64,000 nt of DNA from Turritopsis dohrnii (Eukaryota > Cnidaria > Hydrozoa > Anthoathecata > Oceaniidae). Location: assembly GCA_027922465.2 (NCBI GenBank), contig BQMF02000282.1, forward strand, positions 62,001 through 126,000, in the 5' to 3' direction. Shown in pieces: positions 1 through 11,003 of this stretch (within the stretch, counting starts at the first letter, position 1; every line of letters starts with the position of its first letter). The position numbers and the translations under genes are program-made. Under the pieces are notes generated by a model. The model had not been told where the DNA came from, did not search any database, and saw only the letters and a list, made by a program, of their open reading frames with translations.

Positions 1-1540
1 CAGTGGCTTTTTAACGATTTTTGTTCTCCTCCCTGGTTGCATATTTTATGATGATTTATCATGTGATAACCAGGTTGATTTGAAATCAAGTTGTGCATAT
101 CCGTCATATACTAATCCATGAAAACAATCGCATAAATCTTAAAGCAACAGATGATTAATTTATTTTCTTTCTTAAAGTTGTGCGGCTTTTAAATTGTCAC
201 TCTGTTTGTTTTCGTAAGCCCAGGGTTTTAAAATAGCTTCCGATTAATTTCTCTTCACTGATGTTTGCTTATTTCTTTCAAGAATAAAAGTTTCTTGAAG
301 TTTATACAAATGTATGTCGCGTTCGAACTCAGTTATTCAAAAGAACCTCGTTTCCATGTTAGGATTACTTCAATTAGTCTACAATTTTCATATCAATCAA
401 TGGTAACGTGACGAATTCGTTAAAAAAATCGGTTGAGTAGAATACAATCTTGGACCCAGGACTTTTAATTTTAAGATACCGATGTCGGCAGAAAAACCCT
501 GGGTGCTAAGAGTCTTTCTTCTTTAATGGAATTAACCAGAGTAAAATGTCAACTATTTTACCGTGTTCATGGTGTTTGCGCCATCTTGTTTGCATGGTTG
601 AATAAGAAACTCCAGCAACTGCGTGTCGTGACGTCACATTGTCGGATATTGCTTGTCGTTATTGTAATCTTCTTAAACAAAAACTTAATGGCAAATAATT
701 ATAGCATAGCATGTCTACTTGTCTACGAAGGAAAGGTAATTAACATGATAATATCAACGAAAGTAACATGTTATACTTCCTAGTTGTGGAGAAAAATCTG
801 GGTGACGAAGACAACCTACCATGGGAATATTTAATCCTCTTTATTGACGTCACAGCTCATTAAACATAAACATATGACACTGTATGATGAGAACTTTGAA
901 TGCTTTCGCTTATTAGCAAATTTTCCAACAATTTGAAAGGCTATTTAAAAGCACCTTATTGGTTGCTAGGTGGTCATGCTGAATCCAAGATTTTTTAACA
1001 AGCCAAATCTTTTTCCAATGGAATGAATAACCTTGACCCAGTTCTGCTGTCTTCCAGAATTAGGTATTTACTTCAATACAGGTTGCTAATAATTTTAAAC
1101 AGACATCAGGGAACTCCAGAGACCCCAGACCCCAGAGTAGCAATGAATTCGAGCAAGGTGTACCACTACCTCTTATTGACAAATTTTATATCCGATGATG
1201 TAAAAGCAATTTGATTTATCTTCATATAAATGATACACCAAATACCATTGAAAGTCGAAAACATATTATATGTTATATGTCGTGAGTTTCATGAGAATGT
1301 GTGAGGCACATCCACATGTGCCATATTCCTATCTTAAAGTGAAAATGTAGAATCTAAAACAACCTGATGAATCTTCTGGCTCATAAATATGGTTTGTGTA
1401 TGTAAGCAGTTGTCACATGCTCTAAGAACTTTCTTCAACATGAAATATTCTATACTCGTTGCTAAGACAACATCTACGAAAGCGTTCGATGGGATTTACG
1501 CAAAGGATCAACGAAGCGTTTCCCTGGGAGTGATTCTTTT
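1..1540. other. No gene recognised
   Basis: AT-rich sequence. The short ORFs here (for example 526-783 and 1023-1214) have no signal peptide, no domain and no splice structure linking them to anything. I see no gene or repeat that I can support. Confidence 0.5.
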
Positions 1541-1623
1541 AGATTATTATTTTTATTATTATTTAACAAATATTTTGACAGGATAGCCTCTCAGTACTAA
1601 ATACTGCTATCATGAGGGTCCTG
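1541..1623 (-). mobile_element. Inverted fragment of the SINE/LINE 3' end
   Basis: Read on the minus strand, this stretch starts with CAGGACCCTCATGATA, continues to GAGGCTATCCTG and ends in an A/T-rich run. It matches 1984-2050 of the neighbouring SINE in opposite orientation, so 1578-1623 and 1984-2033 form an imperfect inverted pair. No tRNA-like head is attached, so it could be a 5'-truncated copy of either the SINE or its LINE partner. Confidence 0.55.
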
Positions 1624-1774
1624 TGCTTCATAGTATTGAATAAATGGTGGCAAAATGTTCAATAATATTCATTCAAAGAATTCAGAATGTTGAATGGACA
1701 TCACAAGTACATTTAATCCTCACACAAAGCTTTGGCTTCACGAGAAATTGAACAACTATAAAGCACATAATGCC

Positions 1775-2070
1775 TTACCTACTGGTTGCCTTGTGTGGTA
1801 GAGTGCTCGCTTCCTGTTCGGGAGGTCGAGGGTTAAATCCCAGCGGCCAGCGGCTATAACAGTGTATATCACTCCTCTCTGCTTAGCATTCAGGAAGGGA
1901 GTAGGAATGATGTCTAGATTGGTTGTCTAGTTTAGCGGTTTCTGTCATTACAGCTTTAAATGCTCTTTAAAAGACATTCTTTGCAGGACCCTCATTGATA
2001 ACAAAATCTTAAGTAACTGAAGAGGCTATCCTGGGCAAACATTCGTAAATAAATGAATAAATAAATAAAT
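1775..2070 (+). mobile_element. tRNA-derived SINE with LINE-like 3' tail
   Basis: The head has pol III-like internal promoter boxes: TGGTAGAGTGC near 1796 (A box, one mismatch) and GGTTAAATCCC near 1831 (B box, 10 of 11). A tRNA-unrelated body follows, then an (AAAT)n tail at 2044-2070. The last ~65 bp before the tail resemble the 3' end of the LINE at 53801-53880. A possible short target duplication AATGCC lies at 1769-1774 and at the tail end. The tRNA part cannot fold a full acceptor stem, so it is not a functional tRNA gene. Confidence 0.7.
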
Positions 2071-2783
2071 GCCATAAAGTCTTTGTTGTGAAATTTTACT
2101 GCTTTCTTAAGAAACAAAATTGTTTTCCTATAACATTTGGTTTCCATGGTTATAACATTTGGTTTAACCAATGATAAAGTTTCCATGGTTATAATTAGGG
2201 GCTTGTCCACACGACAGAAAAGACTTTAGGGTGTTCCACACGACAGGAAAGACGTTATCAGATGTTTGATTGTCTTGGTGATAACGAAACGAAGAATCAA
2301 ATCACTCAGTGTTAAAAATGCATGCGTATGTAAGAAAACAAAATAAAAGCGTCAAAATCTCCATGAAAACGTTATTGTGTTCAGTTTTATCTGGCAACTT
2401 CAATAACTTAGTTTTCGTTTAGTTCTTCCAAAATCGATATGAATTATTTTGTTGATTTCATCCCGAGCAAAAACAACTGATTTTATTCTTTCCAGTTTCT
2501 CTTTTGTCACTTTATTTTATTTGCTTATAAGTCAACTCGTCAGCGATGAAATCATCGTAAGGTCGACGAAATTATTAGGATTAAAATAAATTATTGTATA
2601 CTTATAAGTAAATAATATAAAAGGAAGAATAAAAATCTTCCAAGATCTTCATTTGAAAAATCCAATTAGCAAATTGGATTATGTTTGTTACGTAACGAAT
2701 GATTATAAAACAGTATCGTTTTCTTGCGTGTCTAAAATTCTTGCACTCGACTCCAGAACGCACATCAGAGTTTGTGTTAACAG
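2071..2783. other. Intergenic; short local duplications
   Basis: Contains two copies of a CCATGGTTATAA motif (about 2147 and 2192) and two of TCCACACGACAG (about 2206 and 2235). I see no coding exon before the NIDO gene start. Confidence 0.4.
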
Positions 2784-2787
2784 GAAT

Positions 2788-5700
2788 ATGTTGGTATGTG
2801 GGTTGTTTTTTCTATTTGGGACGATAAGAGCACAAGAGGGGAAATTTTTTGGTGTGTCTGATGACGTCAGAAAACAGTTTATGCTTCAGTTCACAAATGG
2901 CTACCATTATGCGTCACTTACGCATCCGATATATTTTTACGATTATCAAGGAGGTCAGAATGATATCACGGTATGGATGATTTGCGTTTTATTCTCAAGA
3001 AGTCAAACTATCAAGGGACCATCAAAAACTGATTTCTTTGAAGTATAAGATGGTTAATTAGTGTTTGAGATTTCCGTTTGATGTTTAACTACTATATCGT
3101 TTCTACATTTCTTCAAGTTGATGTTATAGATAACAAAGCACGGAGTAGTTGGAATCGGTCATAATAACCTTCTTCAAGAATGTCCGCCATTACTCCGGGA
3201 AATAATTAAAGACGGCTTTAATGTCCCGTTTATTGCCCCGTTCTGGCTTCCGAATAATCTTCAAATGGGCATGGTAACGAAAGAAGAGGTTGCTTTTACT
3301 GGTAATGAACCAGATCGTTTACAAATCTTGAAAGACATCAACAATGCTTTCCTTGGTACAAACCATATGATTTCAAGAGATGATATCAAATCAGCCATCT
3401 TTATAACTTGGGACCGAATGAAAAACGATCAAAACACACCGAGACCTCAGGTAAATTGTTTTAAAGGATGGTTAGATTTCTTTCAGAGACATATTGGCCA
3501 AATGTGTTGTAGAATTACTGCGAATGAGTGCATTTTTATGGAAATATACACACTATTTCTATGAAAACGCCATTTTGCTTTTTGGGGGAACTTCAGTCGT
3601 TTTATTTTGATTTGTGCGACAACTTGCCTAACAAGGAAGAGCAAGAAAGCTGGAACCGAAGTTGCTTAAAATTTACTTTAACAAAATCCAAGGTGCTCTG
3701 CTTATTTTGTGATTAATTGCCAAATTTGCCAAAATTTCAGCATTTGAATAAACAAAGGTCTAAACATAACATAATAAAGTTAATATCAGTACCATGTTGC
3801 AAATGTCCCGTTGCTATGACTTCTTCATCCAATCCCTCTAAAGTTCAACTTCTTGGCAAAAATTATGAGAACTGAGTTTGTTTGAACGCAATTGACCAAA
3901 TGCTCTCAGGTCCAAACACATTTTCAGTCATTTACACCATGAGATATTGATGATCTGAGATTGTTAGATAAACGATGTTTTTGTTCTGTTTTTAGACAAA
4001 TGTTAATTCGTTTCAACTGGCTCTCATCAATGTGCAAGTGGGTAATATTCGGCGCACATATGCAACTTTTATCTATAGAATTCTGTCATATTTCAACGAA
4101 CATAACATGGATGGTACCGATCAAAAATGCCCAAGAAAAGCTTTAGTAAGCGCACTTAGCACATTTTGAATAGCATTTTAAATGTATGTTGAATTGTGCT
4201 TTTTATCGAACTAGATACTTCGTTCACATTATTCAATTAGTTCATTGAAGTCACTAGCTTTGCAATGATGTAAAACAGACTTACATTTTTCTTTAAGGCT
4301 GGTTTACACGCTGGAAACACCTTGACCAAACTGTTTCCATTGACTGTATTCTTCCCCTTTCGTCCTGATTGGGTTATTCAGTATAGTAATCAGCAGGATT
4401 TCAAACGGTTAGGTCGATACACGTTCTTACTAGAGATTGATGGAGGTATGTTTCTACATGAAGTCACGCCATGCAAACGTCAAACATACGTCAAACATGC
4501 GTCAAACATACGTCAAATATACGTCAAATATAATTCAAATGTTCGCCAAATATACGTCGAGTGTACGTCAGTTCTACTAATAAATCATGTTTTCTGCATT
4601 ATAAGAAAAAGGAAGGCAGAGAAAAGAGGATTTCAATTCTGATTTTATCATGCTGCAGATTTAAACTAAATAACTCTATAAGATTTAAGCAGACTGGAAG
4701 TAGACAAAAAGAAATTTTACAAAAGGGCGTAAATTTTACAAAAGGGCGTAGCAAGTATCCATTCTATTAATAACTTACATTAAATTTAATGAAATGTTGA
4801 TCCGTGTCAGTGATCTTTCGACCGGTTCCAATAACGCCATTTGTATGTCGTTTCGTCGTTGTGTTTTAGTTGTTACATTTGTTTCTGTTCTAGCAATGCA
4901 ACCCCACCCTCCGACTATCAACTGCATCGAACCCGACGTCGACGAGTACTGTCGGGTGAACAACTGGTTCGGGATCGATGCAAGAATTCAGTTAGACTTT
5001 TGTAAATACAGAGAACCAGGTAAACTCGTCACTAGAAACGATTGGACGTATAACTATTGTCATCTTTTTCTTTGATCTTTTAAATAAACAGATTTTGTTT
5101 TGGTTACTTTTTGATCACATGACAAATTCCAACCAATCGTAAGAAACCATTTAACATTATATGATCAAACAGCGAGCCTAATAAAGTCCAGTTTAGATAT
5201 AGCAACAAAAGTAATTCTAATAATCTCATCTCAGACCAGGAAATATTCTTATGACTTAAAGGTTTAATGAAGTTTTCAATCGTCGTCGTTCAGCAAATAA
5301 GAGAATATTATGTTCTCATGAAATCAAACAACTCTGCATTACTACGGCAACAAATTCTTCTTCCTTTTTTTCTAAATCAGTTTATATCTCATTTAGGTAT
5401 CTACCCATATCCGCTCTCGTGTGACAGGTTCATCAAATGTGGTGTAAACCATCTGACGGCCACTGTGTTTATTTGTCCAAAACCACTTCATTTTAATCCA
5501 TTGATATCAGTCTGCGATTGGAAAAAGAACATTGAATGTAATATACCACCAGCAACAGAAAGTACGGAGTTCAGTCTAGTTCATCTTTTAACAAAGCTGC
5601 AGTTTGCTCTTGATTGTTCGTTCAGTGGTCGAGATAAGCTTACTATAACCTCGCTTGGGTCCCGGATTTCTTCCCAGTTTCTACTTTAACCACGTGATCA

Positions 5701-6015
5701 TATTCTTTCGAAAGTCAATGTTTTTATTTATCTATTTCAGTTCAAAAAATACATCCAGTGAATTTCACCAAGCCACCAAGACAAGTGCATACACACAACA
5801 ATACATGTATCCTCCGTGGGCATGCGCAAATTCCTGATCCATCCACATGTGACGGTTTTGTAGCCTGCACGAATTCTCGAACAATCAATATGGTGTGTCC
5901 CCTTGGTCCGTTCAACCAGACCTTGTTCTTTCAACCACTAACAAACGCGACTGGGATTTGTACATATCGAAAGAATGTAGTTTGTGTAAATGGAATTCGA
6001 CCTGTTGTACCTTGA
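2788..6015 (+). CDS. Secreted NIDO-domain protein with chitin-binding (peritrophin-A-like) modules
   Basis: Seven exons join in frame to 455 residues: 2788-2970, 3130-3450, 3996-4145, 4298-4445, 4894-5019, 5397-5561, 5741-6015. Exon 1 encodes a signal peptide (MLVCGLFFLFGTIRA). Exons 1-4 read as a NIDO (nidogen-type) domain, with IAPFW, then IFITWDRM, then NSFQLALI and a GRYTFLLEID ending. Exons 5-7 carry Cys-rich segments. The exon 6 segment (YPYPLSCDRFIKC...VCDWKKNIEC) and the exon 7 segment (IPDPSTCDGFVAC...ICTYRKNVVC) fit the CBM14/peritrophin-A spacing; exon 5 is a degenerate third. The family suggests a secreted protein that binds chitin and extracellular matrix. An acceptor-like AG lies 4 nt before the start codon. 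Domain calls are from motif recognition; the joins are supported by phase at every junction. The nearest AATAAA downstream is near 6620. Confidence 0.82.
4478..4570 (+). repeat. 11-bp minisatellite, about 8.5 copies
   Basis: Tandem CGTCAAACATA units, diverging towards the 3' end, in intron 4 of the NIDO gene, about 30 bp after the exon 4 donor. Confidence 0.85.
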
Positions 6016-6303
6016 TGAAATGGTTATAATCTGAAATACATTTTCATGATTCGTAATCCTTCTGAAAGTGTTCTTACCCATTTCTCAATTCTACTTCTCG
6101 TATTTCTGCGCATGCCAATTTTGGATAAACGTCTTGAATTTTAATTGGGTACCAGATCTCTAAACGTAAAATCACTATTGTTTCAGAATATCAATGTTCC
6201 AATATAGCTATAATCGCAAACTATTCAATATAGTTTGATGAAATACTAAATTAAATTCACTTGATATTTTACGAAAATCATGAATAAGGTCTGGTACTAA
6301 TTA

Positions 6304-6395
6304 GGGATTGTTCACAAATGACGTCATCCAATTTTTAAAACTTTTTGACCCCCCCCCCCCCCCCCTAACAGTTGACGTCATTTGTGAACAGTCCC
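6304..6395. mobile_element. 92-bp foldback MITE, PIF/Harbinger-like, with poly-C core
   Basis: The terminal inverted repeats GGGATTGTTCACAAATGACG and its mirror (23 bp arms, 22 matching) enclose a run of about 16 C. TTA flanks both ends (6301-6303 and 6396-6398). A 3-bp TWA duplication is typical of PIF/Harbinger elements. No coding capacity. Confidence 0.75.
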
Positions 6396-6662
6396 TTATA
6401 GAGGGATCAAAAGAGTCCTACACCTGGGGAATCACCATAAAATTCAATCAGTGTGCTTTCATTTTGACCTGTCAGGTCCTGTACTTCAAAGACAAGATAT
6501 CAAAGAAGTAGATTTCAAGTCTTCACGTTTTTCTCCATTTTTGTTTCCATGAACTTTGCAAGCATGGATGTTTTGATGAGTTTGCAGCCAGGTAAAAACA
6601 AATCGAAAATTATGTTGAAATAAATAGTATCAACCTTCATGAAACATTATCTCATTTATTGC

Positions 6663-6845
6663 TGAACTGGCTTACCTTAAAAAAAGTCTGGGGAAAGTGA
6701 CCAATTTCTTTTTTTAATTTTGAAAATATTTTAGTCGGGGAAAAGTGACTAATGTTTCCTTAGGTGACTAAAATGTTCCCGACTAAAATTCTCCCCGACT
6801 AAATCTTTTACCGACTTTTTTTCCCCGATAAGGTAAGCCAGTTCA
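6663..6845. mobile_element. 183-bp foldback element
   Basis: The ends TGAACTGGCTTACCTTA and its reverse complement match perfectly over 17 bp. The interior repeats GACTAAAAT and CCCCGACT in both orientations, so the whole element can fold back. The target duplication is not clear. Non-coding; superfamily unknown. Confidence 0.7.
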
Positions 6846-7335
6846 TACTTTTTGTCTGAAAAATAAAAACAAACTTCGTGTTAGCTTTCACTTCTAAAAC
6901 TAATTTGATAAATAAAACATTTTATCTTTGTTTACGAAATGTATAGGTTTGTTTACGAAAGATATCGAAAAACGTAACAATCAATCAGTTATTTTCGCTT
7001 CAGTAATTTTTTGATTTATTCCTATCATTGACGATAATCTTTTTTTTTGCGTGAATAACTTTTACGCTTTTATTCGGTATTTTCTTCGGCAATTTTTCGG
7101 TATTTTTCCACACCTGATGAAAACATATAAACGAAAGTAGAAAAGACAAAAATAGATATATCAATTGAAAAATGCACACGTTAATGAGGTAGGAATTTTA
7201 AAAAAGGTTTTAAAAAATATTTAATGGCAAAGAGTCACCTAATCTGTATCTGTGATTTGAGTTATAATGAATTTAGTAGATTATTCTGCATTGAGCTGAG
7301 TTTATTTCACTATCTTTATTCAGCACAAACACAAG
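6846..7335. other. Intergenic
   Basis: AT-rich with homopolymer T runs; no supported feature. Confidence 0.4.
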
Positions 7336-7596
7336 ATGAGACAGCCATTGTTTTTTCTCATATTGGCTGTGGTAATTACAGTCGTACACGCACATACACC
7401 ACACACCAGTCATCAAGGACCCGCAAAGCCCAAATCACACCAATCTGGTACACCACATAAGAATGGCGTAAAGGCCAAGCTACACCAAACCGGTACACCA
7501 CATAAGAATGTAAAGACCAAGTTACACAAAGCTAAACATTTTCACAAGAATGCTGTGGTGAGGGGAGACAACGAAGATCCAGAGGATCAAGGTTAA
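7336..7596 (+). CDS. Small secreted His/Lys/Pro-rich repeat protein, or first exon of a larger gene
   Basis: The ORF opens with a clear signal peptide (MRQPLFFLILAVVITVVHA). It continues with imperfect repeats of the type HQ(S/T)GTPHKN-(G)VK-(A/T)KLH, and ends acidic (DNEDPEDQG). As a single exon it gives 86 residues. Alternatively, the sequence CAAG|GTTAAA at 7586-7592 could be a donor, leaving phase 1. That phase fits the first identified exon of the large gene at 11763, which otherwise lacks a signal exon. I do not recognise a family. No cysteines, so it is not a disulfide-rich peptide. Confidence 0.5.
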   Translation: MRQPLFFLILAVVITVVHAHTPHTSHQGPAKPKSHQSGTPHKNGVKAKLHQTGTPHKNVKTKLHKAKHFHKNAVVRGDNEDPEDQG

Positions 7597-8050
7597 AATT
7601 TTCAATATTTTAATTGTTCCTTTCAGAAAATCAACATTATACTATCTTCAACATTTACAATCAACATAATTAAGAACGCTTTGGAATTGTTTTGGGATAT
7701 GCACTGTCTTGTTCAAAACACAGTCTTTCAGAGAAGACAAGTTCATTCTGTACTTGTAGCTTTGAAAATGACAAGATAAGACAATCAAAGAGTATAAAGA
7801 TAAACTTCTTGCAATACTAAAATGCAAATAGGAAGCAAAAAAATAAAAATAAATCGCGAAATTAAAAAACAAAAATAATGAAAAATCCCCAATTGACACA
7901 GTGACACCCATACTTTTTCTCTTTTCATAAGTTGATAAAATTATTCGGCATACACGAAAAAGTAAAAAAACAAAAAAACAAAAAACAAAAACAAAATTCA
8001 GGGTTGTCCAATCACTCCAATTTCTTATTGAATCTTCATAAGAAATTCTG

Positions 8051-10306
8051 TTAACAGTTCTGACCATGACATGCGACAGCAATTTTGTAATCACCAACGC
8101 AATCTTTCCCATCAGCTGATGGCAGAGGATCGATACAAAATCGCTCCACCATGTATGTTCCTGTGGCAGTCTATAAAATAAAAACATCTCTACAAATGCC
8201 TCTTGCTCTTTCTCGAAGTTGTTTTATATACCCTTTGATCTGAATGATCGGTTTGCACTTTGGGTACGGAAGTTCAATTATAGAGCGTTCAAACAAACAC
8301 ATAAAAACATAACGAAGAAAAATTACAGTAGGTTTCAGAAACTCCAGGTAGCGTTATTTTAATCGAACTCTTATAATTATTTATTGCACAGCCAATAACT
8401 GTTTTCCAGGCTAATTTCTGGGGAACTGTTTTCCAGACTAATTTCTTTGGCGTTGTTGTTGTTGTGCTTGAGTGATGGAAAATATTTATACATGCTTACT
8501 TTCAAATATCCCTGGTCAGTTGTATCATCAAATACCTTAAACTTACCGAACACTTTGTTACTTTTTGATAGTGTGACCAGCCACCTGCGGTAGTTTTGCA
8601 AACTCCACAAGATTTCGGGCATGCCCGTGGGATAGTGTATCGAGGATCATCACACCTAAATAAGGAATCAGTGGTTTCTAGATATGACATCTAATTTCGA
8701 ATTACTATAAAGCATCTAACTACGATTTATGGCTATGTATCTTCAGTTATCTATAATTCTGATTTTACGCAGTTTATTCATGACTTTTATTTAGAACAGT
8801 GAAAAGGCTCTTTAACTTTGAAGTAATACTTTGAAGTGTTTGAATCAGTTTGAAGGATTTATATATAGATAAGAAGATTGGATGGTCATACATACTACTT
8901 TAACTTAATTAAGTTAAGTAAAAGTGGCAACGATCACCATCTATTTGAGTTTTAGCCCGTATCTTCGTGGTCACTTAGTTCTTCAGGCTAAGTGTTACGC
9001 CAATTACATTGGTTCACACTGTTTACCTGCTTGTTTCCAACCATCAATTTTGATGTATATACACAAATTAACTTGCGAACAATCTATTGAGCACTTACTT
9101 ATAACCAGCAATGTTCAACCAGTAATTGCAATGCTTGTTCAGGTCCATGCACGGTGTTAGAGTGTTGCCATGCTTAACATTGAGATTAATCGTCACCCGT
9201 TCGGGATTACTTGATAACTTCAGATCTTTCTGGGTCGGTGCGGAGATTCCTACAAATACAATTCGGGGAAATTCTATTGCATTTGATATGGTCGAATCCA
9301 ATTTGTCGAACCAATGACAATACGTTCTTTAAGTAATTTGAACTGTTTAAGTGACCAATTAACACTTTCTCACAAAAGACACTTTCTCTTTCCTGACTGA
9401 AGCTTACAAATGATTATAGATCGTATGTAAAAAGTGCACTATATGTGAAACTGCTTAAAAACATTCTTTTTATAAAAGACTAGATATGTAATGGTTCCTT
9501 AATATTGCTTTTCATTTCATTTGTCCGAAATGAAAACGTAAATGGGAAATCTAAAACTTCTGCTGTAATGACAAATATTCCTGACATACCACTTCTCAAA
9601 GGAAAGACATGATCTCTGAGTGATCCAATTTGTGAAGGGCGATATCTAGCAACTATCCAAGTCTTTTGGTTTGAAAAAGCTATCCCCACACCGAATGACA
9701 TGGCCTTGCTCCAAACCAGTTGGATAAAATGCCCAGTATTTGAAGTTCTGGCAGGACTCTGGAAATTGTAGTTATCAACCTCTCTAAAAAAATGTTTATA
9801 TAATGCTTATTATCTTATTTCTCTTTCTCTGCATTGTATCAAGGGTTCGTAGAAGTGACATCAAGTGAGAGGAAGCCTTGTTAAGAAATTCAAACGACAT
9901 CCGAAAATCCGAAACTACTTAAAACGACATCCGAAAATCCGAAACTACTTAAATAAACATATTAAAATATCCGGACGTACTTGTACCAAAGATATAAAGC
10001 ATCGACACAATTCCCAGATCCAGTCTGATAGTATAAAGTTTCGCCATATTTGTTTCCGTTTTTATCGACAAAGGATGAATGCATGAGCCCTTTGTTGACA
10101 GCTGCTAGATATAAAGCCCAACTTTCCGCTTGTCGTGAAAGAGTTTCGTCCCACGATAGGTTTGAAACTCGATGCCTGTATCTTATCACATTGATGGCGT
10201 GGAGACATTCCTCTTTTTCGCGAATTAGTTGAACATTTAAGGACAATACAGCTTGAATTTGAACCAATATTGAAATTGCTTTTATGTTGAATGCAATCCA
10301 CATCAT
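8051..10306 (-). CDS. Secreted CAP (SCP/PR-1) protein with ShKT and TSP1-like C-terminal modules
   Basis: Five minus-strand exons: 10306-9981, 9783-9590, 9249-9099, 8655-8547, 8170-8051. They sum to 900 nt (299 residues). Exon 1 has a signal peptide and the start of a CAP domain (LSWDETLSRQAESWA). Exon 2 completes the CAP signature with NTGHFIQLVWSK and WIVARYRPS. Exons 3-4 form a ShKT domain: CMDLNKHCNYW...GYK joins CDDPRYTIPRACPKSCGVC across the intron. Exons 4-5 give a divergent TSP1-like repeat, GGWSHY...KCS...RFCIDPLPS..GKDC...ACHGQNC, ending at the stop. CAP proteins are extracellular; CAP plus ShKT is seen in cnidarians and nematodes. The molecular role cannot be read from sequence. 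An acceptor-like CTACTAG lies 4 nt before the start codon. Confidence 0.85.
9892..9951. repeat. 30-bp unit tandem duplication
   Basis: Two adjacent identical copies of a unit beginning AAACGACATCCGAAAATCCG, in intron 1 of the CAP gene. Confidence 0.9.
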
Positions 10307-10897
10307 TACTCTAGTAGGAAGCGCAAGTAATTTCTGCCATGAATTATATCTCTTCTCTGATACTCAATTCCTTTACAAAAACTGACAAATAATGATTACT
10401 TTATCAGAATAGGATTTAAAAGAATACAAGATGAGCAAGATAAGGACTGACGGCAGTTTTAAGATATCATGTTGAGCAGATAAAGTCAGTCTAGTCCTTT
10501 TAGACGAGATAATGAAATTTTAAAGGAAAACGAGACAGGGTTATTTTTGTTCCGAAGAACTAAAATACAGCTCCCCTCTGTAATTCAAAACCTGAGGGAC
10601 CTAATGAATGATTTGAATTATGAAGATTCCAACCTGCAACATGGAATCTAAACTTCAAACATTTAACAACAATAGGAAAAGTTATTCTTACCTCGAAGAT
10701 GTCGATGAAGTTTTACTTTTTCGTTCGATTTGAAAAAGGGCATTTACCTGGACCATATTTATAAGATATTTACCATCGCGTGATCATATACCATTTGGTT
10801 TTCATGTGATAGAATTAATAAAGTATTAATAACGTATTACACTACAAACTATTTCTAAATATTTCACACAACGTGCTAAAGAATTATTCTTCCACGT

Positions 10898-11003
10898 GTT
10901 TTCCCTTAAAATAACCATTAAAACAATTAGTTATGCATGGAATATTTAGCGTTTTCCCTTAAAATAACCTTTAAAACAATTCGTTATGCACGAAATATTT
11001 AGA
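10898..11003. repeat. 53-bp unit tandem duplication
   Basis: Two adjacent copies starting GTTTTCCCTTAAAATAACC differ at only a few positions. They lie in the otherwise featureless stretch 10307-11762, upstream of the large gene's first identified exon. I found no convincing first exon in that stretch. Confidence 0.85.

Noticed and set aside
526..783. 85-codon ORF
   Set aside because: No domain, signal or splice context; expected by chance in this length of AT-rich DNA.
1785..1860. Functional tRNA gene
   Set aside because: A and B boxes are present, but no acceptor stem pairing and a SINE body follows.
7648..8187. 179-codon minus-strand ORF
   Set aside because: Overlaps the true last exon of the CAP gene in another frame; hydrophobic AT-driven translation without family signals.
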